Below are positions 40,272 through 43,566 of a stretch of DNA of 43,566 nucleotides, piece by piece (the stretch's first letter is position 1; every line of letters starts with the position of its first letter). The stretch covers positions 1-43,566 of the forward strand of contig JAOUMR010000018.1 in NCBI GenBank assembly GCA_029881435.1, given 5' to 3'. The position numbers and the translations under genes are program-made. A model generated the notes under the pieces. It had not been told where the DNA came from. It saw only the letters and a list, made by a program, of their open reading frames with translations, and ran no database searches. This DNA is from Nitrospira sp. (GTDB lineage: Bacteria > Nitrospirota > Nitrospiria > Nitrospirales > Nitrospiraceae).

Positions 40272-43200
40272 ATGTCGTACATCGGCGTGAATATCGGCGC
40301 CCTTACGGTGAAGGTGGCAGCCCTCCGGGGCAACACCAGAACCGCTACAGTGCTGGCCCATCAAGGCCGACCGCTCGAGATCCTTGACGAGGTGCTGGCC
40401 CGTCCGGAGTTCGCGGACGCAGAGCATTTCGGTGTGTCCGGCCAGCTTGGTCATATTTCGGAAGTGGCCGCGGTGCAGCGGGCACTCCGAGAGAGCGACG
40501 GCACATTTGATGCGGTGGTATCGCTCGGCGGGGAATCATTCCTCGTGTACCTCCTGCTGGACGGGAGGATAAGCAATGTCGTGTCCCACAATAAGTGCGC
40601 CGCTGGCAGCGGCGAATTTTTTGTGCAGCAGATCGGCCGGATGGGACTGGGTATGGAGGAAGCGATCCAGCGATCCTTCAGCGGCAAGGTCGTACCGCTG
40701 GCGTCACGCTGTTCGGTCCATTGCAAATCGGACATTACCCACAAACTGAACCGCAACGAAGCCACACCCGAGGATATTCTCCACACGCTGCACGACAGCA
40801 TGTCCAACAAAGTGATTGCATTGCTGGAGAAAGGCACGCGCGAGCTGAAACGAGTCCTCTTGATCGGCGGCGTCACGCGCAACGACGCGATGCTGGCGGC
40901 ATTGCGCGCCAAGCTGCCCGCCACGGAGTTCGTGGTGCTCCCCGAAAGCCCCTGGTTCGAAGCCTGGGGGACCGCCCTGCTCGTGCAGGACTCACCAAAC
41001 GAGACATCTCCGATGATTGCCGCACAGCCAGGCCTCGGCCGTCTCCCGCCACTCCATCTCTATGGCGAACGGGTGCAAGTGATCGCCGCACCACCTCCAC
41101 AGGTCCCTCCCGAAGGGCCGTTGATTCTGGGGGTGGATGCGGGGTCGACGACGACCAAGGCCATTTTGATCGACCCCGCGACGCAGGCTGTGGTGGCGTC
41201 GCATTACGGACGGACTAAAGGAAATCCAGTCTCGGCAACCCGTGAGTGTCTTCAGGCACTTATCAGTCAGGTGGGCAATCATCAGATCGGCTTGATTGGC
41301 ACAACCGGATCGGCGCGTGAACTCGCCGGCGCTTACCTTGGCACCGAACATGTCTATAACGAGATCTCGGCCCATGCGGCAGGCGCAACACATTACGATC
41401 CGGACGTGGACACGATTTTTGAGATCGGCGGACAGGACTCCAAGTACATCTATCTGCGCAATGGAGTACCCATCGACTATGCGATGAACAACGCCTGTTC
41501 GGCAGGCACGGGCTCCTTTCTAGAGGAGAGCGCCCACAGTGACCTCGGCATTACGGTCTCAGACATCGGCGACCTGGCATTGGCCGCTCCGTCACCGGTA
41601 CACTTCAAGGCGACCTGCGCAGCCTTCATCAATTCCGACATTCGTCTTGCCCAGCAACAGGGCCACCCCCGGGATAACATCATCGCCGGACTGGTGTATG
41701 CCATTGCTGGCAATTATCTGAATCGTGTCAAAGGACCGCGCTACATGGGAAAGAAAATCTTTCTGCAAGGAGGCGTCGCGCTGAACCGAGCCGTCGGGTA
41801 CGCGTTCGCCCACAGTGTCGGTCGGCCAGTCGTGATCCCGCCTAACCCGGAATTGCTTGGCGCGCTGGGGGTCGGACTCCTGGCCCTGAAGCGGTCCGAG
41901 GCGATGCTGAGCCACACCGTCGATCTACTTACGCTCGGCGCACCGGAGATGGAGCGAGTCGGCCGGTTCACTTGTGGCGCGTGCAAGATGTACTGTAGCA
42001 TCGACCGGTTCGAGGTCGCTGGACGCCGGTTTCCTTTCGGAGGCCGTTGCAGCCTCTATGAAAATGTCTGGAAGCGCAAGGCCCGAACCGCAGCAGCTCA
42101 GGACCTGGTCGAGAAGCGAGCCGAGGTGCTTTTCCGGATCACCCCCGCGCCACCATCCGCCACCCCGAAATACGAGCGTGTAGAGCGCACCTCTTGGGGC
42201 GTGGGACCAGCCTATGAAAGCGCGAAGGCGTTTGTCCGCGAATCTCTGGGTCGTTCAACCGCGACCCCGATGGCGAGTGGCACGCGCATCGGCATTCCCA
42301 GAGCCCTGACGACGCACTCATTGTTTCCGCTGTACTCTACGTTCTTTTCCCGTATCGGCATGGAAGTCGTACTCTCGGATGTCGACCCGCGGGGCGATCT
42401 GAGTTCACATTCGGGATTCTGTTTCCCCGCGCAGATTGCGCACGGCGCCGTCTTGGACCTGGTGAAGAAAGGCGTAGGTCTGATCTTCATCCCGCACGTC
42501 GTACGCATGCCCCACCCAAACCAGTGCAAAGATTCGTACCTCTGTCCGATCACACAGGCCGGACCCTATTTTCTGGCCAAGGCATTTCCCGATCGCCGCT
42601 TACTCTCGCCCGTGCTGGAGTTCATCGACGGCTACGAGACCTGCTCTGCCTTGGTCGACATGGCGGTGGCGGAGTTGGGGGTCAGGCGCGAGGTGGCCGC
42701 CAGTGCGTGGGAAGCTGCCGTGCAGGCTCAGACGGAAGCCGAACGCACGCTCCGTGAGCTCGGGAAACAGGCGCTCGATGCAGCCATCGCCGCTGGTAAG
42801 CCAGCCATTCTACTCGCTGGCCACAGCTACAACGCCTTTACCCCGGAGGCGTCACAATCTGTAGGCAAGAAACTCTCGAGTATGGGAGTAGCCGTGATCC
42901 CAGCTGACTGTCTTATGTCGGATGGGGAGGGGCCGACCTCCTGGCACTTTGCCAACCAGATCTTGAATGCCGTCGGCATCGCAAAACGCCATCCCAACTT
43001 GTTCCTGCTGAGTGTCAGCAATTTTAGCTGCACGATCGACGCGTTCACCCACTCTATGCTTGCCTCGGAATTGGGCTCGAAACCCTACCTCGTCCTCGAA
43101 ATCGATGCGCACACCGCCGATGCCGGGGTCCAAACAAGGCTGGAAGCCTTCCTGGACATCATCCACAATTATCGGGACGTGCAGAGCGCCGCTGCCAGAC

Positions 43201-43566
43201 CCTTTGCCCCCTGCCGTCTCGTCGCAGGTGGCCGCGTCATCCGATCGAACGGCGAGTCCGTGTCGCTGACGGACCCGCAGGTGAAGGTTTACTTTCCGAA
43301 CTTCTCTCCCTACCACACGAGGGCCTTTGCCATGGGAGCCGGTTGGCTCGGGCTCCACCCCGGCCAAGTCATCCCGTTGGACCGCGCCCAACTCGACAAG
43401 GGGCTGCAACATACCTCAGGCCGCGAATGCCTCCCCCTGCCGATCTGCATCGGCCAGCTGCTTCAGATCCACGAGCAACGCCAACCAGGAGAGATCGCGG
43501 GCTTCTATATGCTCCAGGGTGGCGCACCCTGCGTCAGCGACGCCTATATGGGATATTTTGAACGAT
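40272..43566 (+). CDS. Large 2-hydroxyacyl-CoA dehydratase activase-type ATPase (BadF/BadG, DUF2229), partial
   Basis: The frame opens at ATG 40272 (AGAGGG upstream) and is open to the window end: 1098 residues with no stop. Residues ~1-245 form a first ASKHA ATPase domain: MSYIGVNIGALTVKVAALRG, KCAAGSGEFF near 108, and SRCSVHCKSD near 144; its phosphate loop is GGES instead of GGQDxK. Residues ~283-545 form a second: LILGVDAGSTTTKAILID, EIGGQDSKYI, ACSAGTGSFLEE near 407 and TCAAFINSD. Both keep the two Cys that in dimeric activators bridge a [4Fe-4S] cluster. A CGACKMYC motif follows near 565, then a DUF2229 domain from about 672 (RIGIPRALTTHSLFPLYSTF) and an unassigned C-terminal part. ATP-driven low-potential electron transfer is known for small activators; for this giant form the target is unknown. 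Confidence 0.88.
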   Translation, partial: MSYIGVNIGALTVKVAALRGNTRTATVLAHQGRPLEILDEVLARPEFADAEHFGVSGQLGHISEVAAVQRALRESDGTFDAVVSLGGESFLVYLLLDGRISNVVSHNKCAAGSGEFFVQQIGRMGLGMEEAIQRSFSGKVVPLASRCSVHCKSDITHKLNRNEATPEDILHTLHDSMSNKVIALLEKGTRELKRVLLIGGVTRNDAMLAALRAKLPATEFVVLPESPWFEAWGTALLVQDSPNETSPMIAAQPGLGRLPPLHLYGERVQVIAAPPPQVPPEGPLILGVDAGSTTTKAILIDPATQAVVASHYGRTKGNPVSATRECLQALISQVGNHQIGLIGTTGSARELAGAYLGTEHVYNEISAHAAGATHYDPDVDTIFEIGGQDSKYIYLRNGVPIDYAMNNACSAGTGSFLEESAHSDLGITVSDIGDLALAAPSPVHFKATCAAFINSDIRLAQQQGHPRDNIIAGLVYAIAGNYLNRVKGPRYMGKKIFLQGGVALNRAVGYAFAHSVGRPVVIPPNPELLGALGVGLLALKRSEAMLSHTVDLLTLGAPEMERVGRFTCGACKMYCSIDRFEVAGRRFPFGGRCSLYENVWKRKARTAAAQDLVEKRAEVLFRITPAPPSATPKYERVERTSWGVGPAYESAKAFVRESLGRSTATPMASGTRIGIPRALTTHSLFPLYSTFFSRIGMEVVLSDVDPRGDLSSHSGFCFPAQIAHGAVLDLVKKGVGLIFIPHVVRMPHPNQCKDSYLCPITQAGPYFLAKAFPDRRLLSPVLEFIDGYETCSALVDMAVAELGVRREVAASAWEAAVQAQTEAERTLRELGKQALDAAIAAGKPAILLAGHSYNAFTPEASQSVGKKLSSMGVAVIPADCLMSDGEGPTSWHFANQILNAVGIAKRHPNLFLLSVSNFSCTIDAFTHSMLASELGSKPYLVLEIDAHTADAGVQTRLEAFLDIIHNYRDVQSAAARPFAPCRLVAGGRVIRSNGESVSLTDPQVKVYFPNFSPYHTRAFAMGAGWLGLHPGQVIPLDRAQLDKGLQHTSGRECLPLPICIGQLLQIHEQRQPGEIAGFYMLQGGAPCVSDAYMGYFER

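Noticed and set aside
40595-41218. Plus-strand frame of 207 codons inside the activase
   Set aside because: Out-of-frame shadow of the continuous activase reading, with Arg-rich composition.

Overview
The window looks like chromosomal DNA of a Nitrospira-type bacterium (phylum Nitrospirota). This is an inference from gene content: a class V fructose-1,6-bisphosphate aldolase/phosphatase, a very large two-headed acyl-CoA dehydratase activase, a DUF2934 protein, a multi-PAS histidine kinase with a NarL-type regulator, and many small lineage-type proteins. No marker gene (16S rRNA, nxr, amo) is present to prove it. There are no tRNA or rRNA genes, CRISPR arrays, transposases or phage genes that I can see.

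Layout. 1-3104 (minus): the front of a secreted low-complexity protein with a 150-bp tandem repeat, then a GT4 glycosyltransferase translationally overlapping an MFS exporter. 3.6-9.6 kb (mostly minus): a coiled-coil membrane protein, a frameshift-split conserved gene, two paralogous tail-anchored proteins with an L7/L12 C-terminal-like motif, an NTF2-like secreted protein, a ferritin-like protein, a 49-aa membrane protein, a YjbQ-family protein and a 97-bp inverted-repeat structure. 9.7-19.1 kb: an AEC transporter, a four-CBS protein, a two-gene zinc-ribbon operon with a sigma-54-like promoter, an M20 peptidase followed by a GNAT/cyclic-nucleotide-binding fusion, an EEP-superfamily lipoprotein, a macro-domain protein, a GNAT and a SUMF1-domain protein. 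19.5-25.1 kb: a two-gene CzcA/CzcB-type metal efflux operon and a divergent glutathionyl-hydroquinone reductase. 25.3-32.3 kb: two matching micro-membrane proteins (26 and 27 aa) on either side of a universal-stress-protein remnant and mlaA, a small HTH-like protein, a two-component operon, and a C-terminal remnant of a SufB/SufD-family gene. 32.4-43.6 kb: the FBP aldolase/phosphatase, a lipoprotein, a porin-cytochrome electron conduit (monohaem c, DmsE/MtrA-type decahaem c, MtrB/PioB-type barrel), dodecin, mlaC, a DUF2934 protein and the activase, which runs off the end.

Most interesting. The three-gene conduit at 34761-38389 has the composition of an MtrAB/PioAB trans-outer-membrane electron pathway. 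It is flanked by two direct repeats of about 130 bp, one of them a frameshifted copy of a small gene, and its cytochrome lacks the usual distal Met. A second theme is regulatory. Several intergenic regions carry close matches to the sigma-54 -24/-12 element, correctly oriented, upstream of the zinc-ribbon operon, the FBP aldolase/phosphatase, the cytochrome operon (weaker) and, in tandem, the DUF2934-activase operon. A third theme is gene decay (UspA, SufB/D, split gene, repeat copy) and tiny membrane proteins below normal annotation limits.

All functions are assigned by reading motifs; no database search was run.
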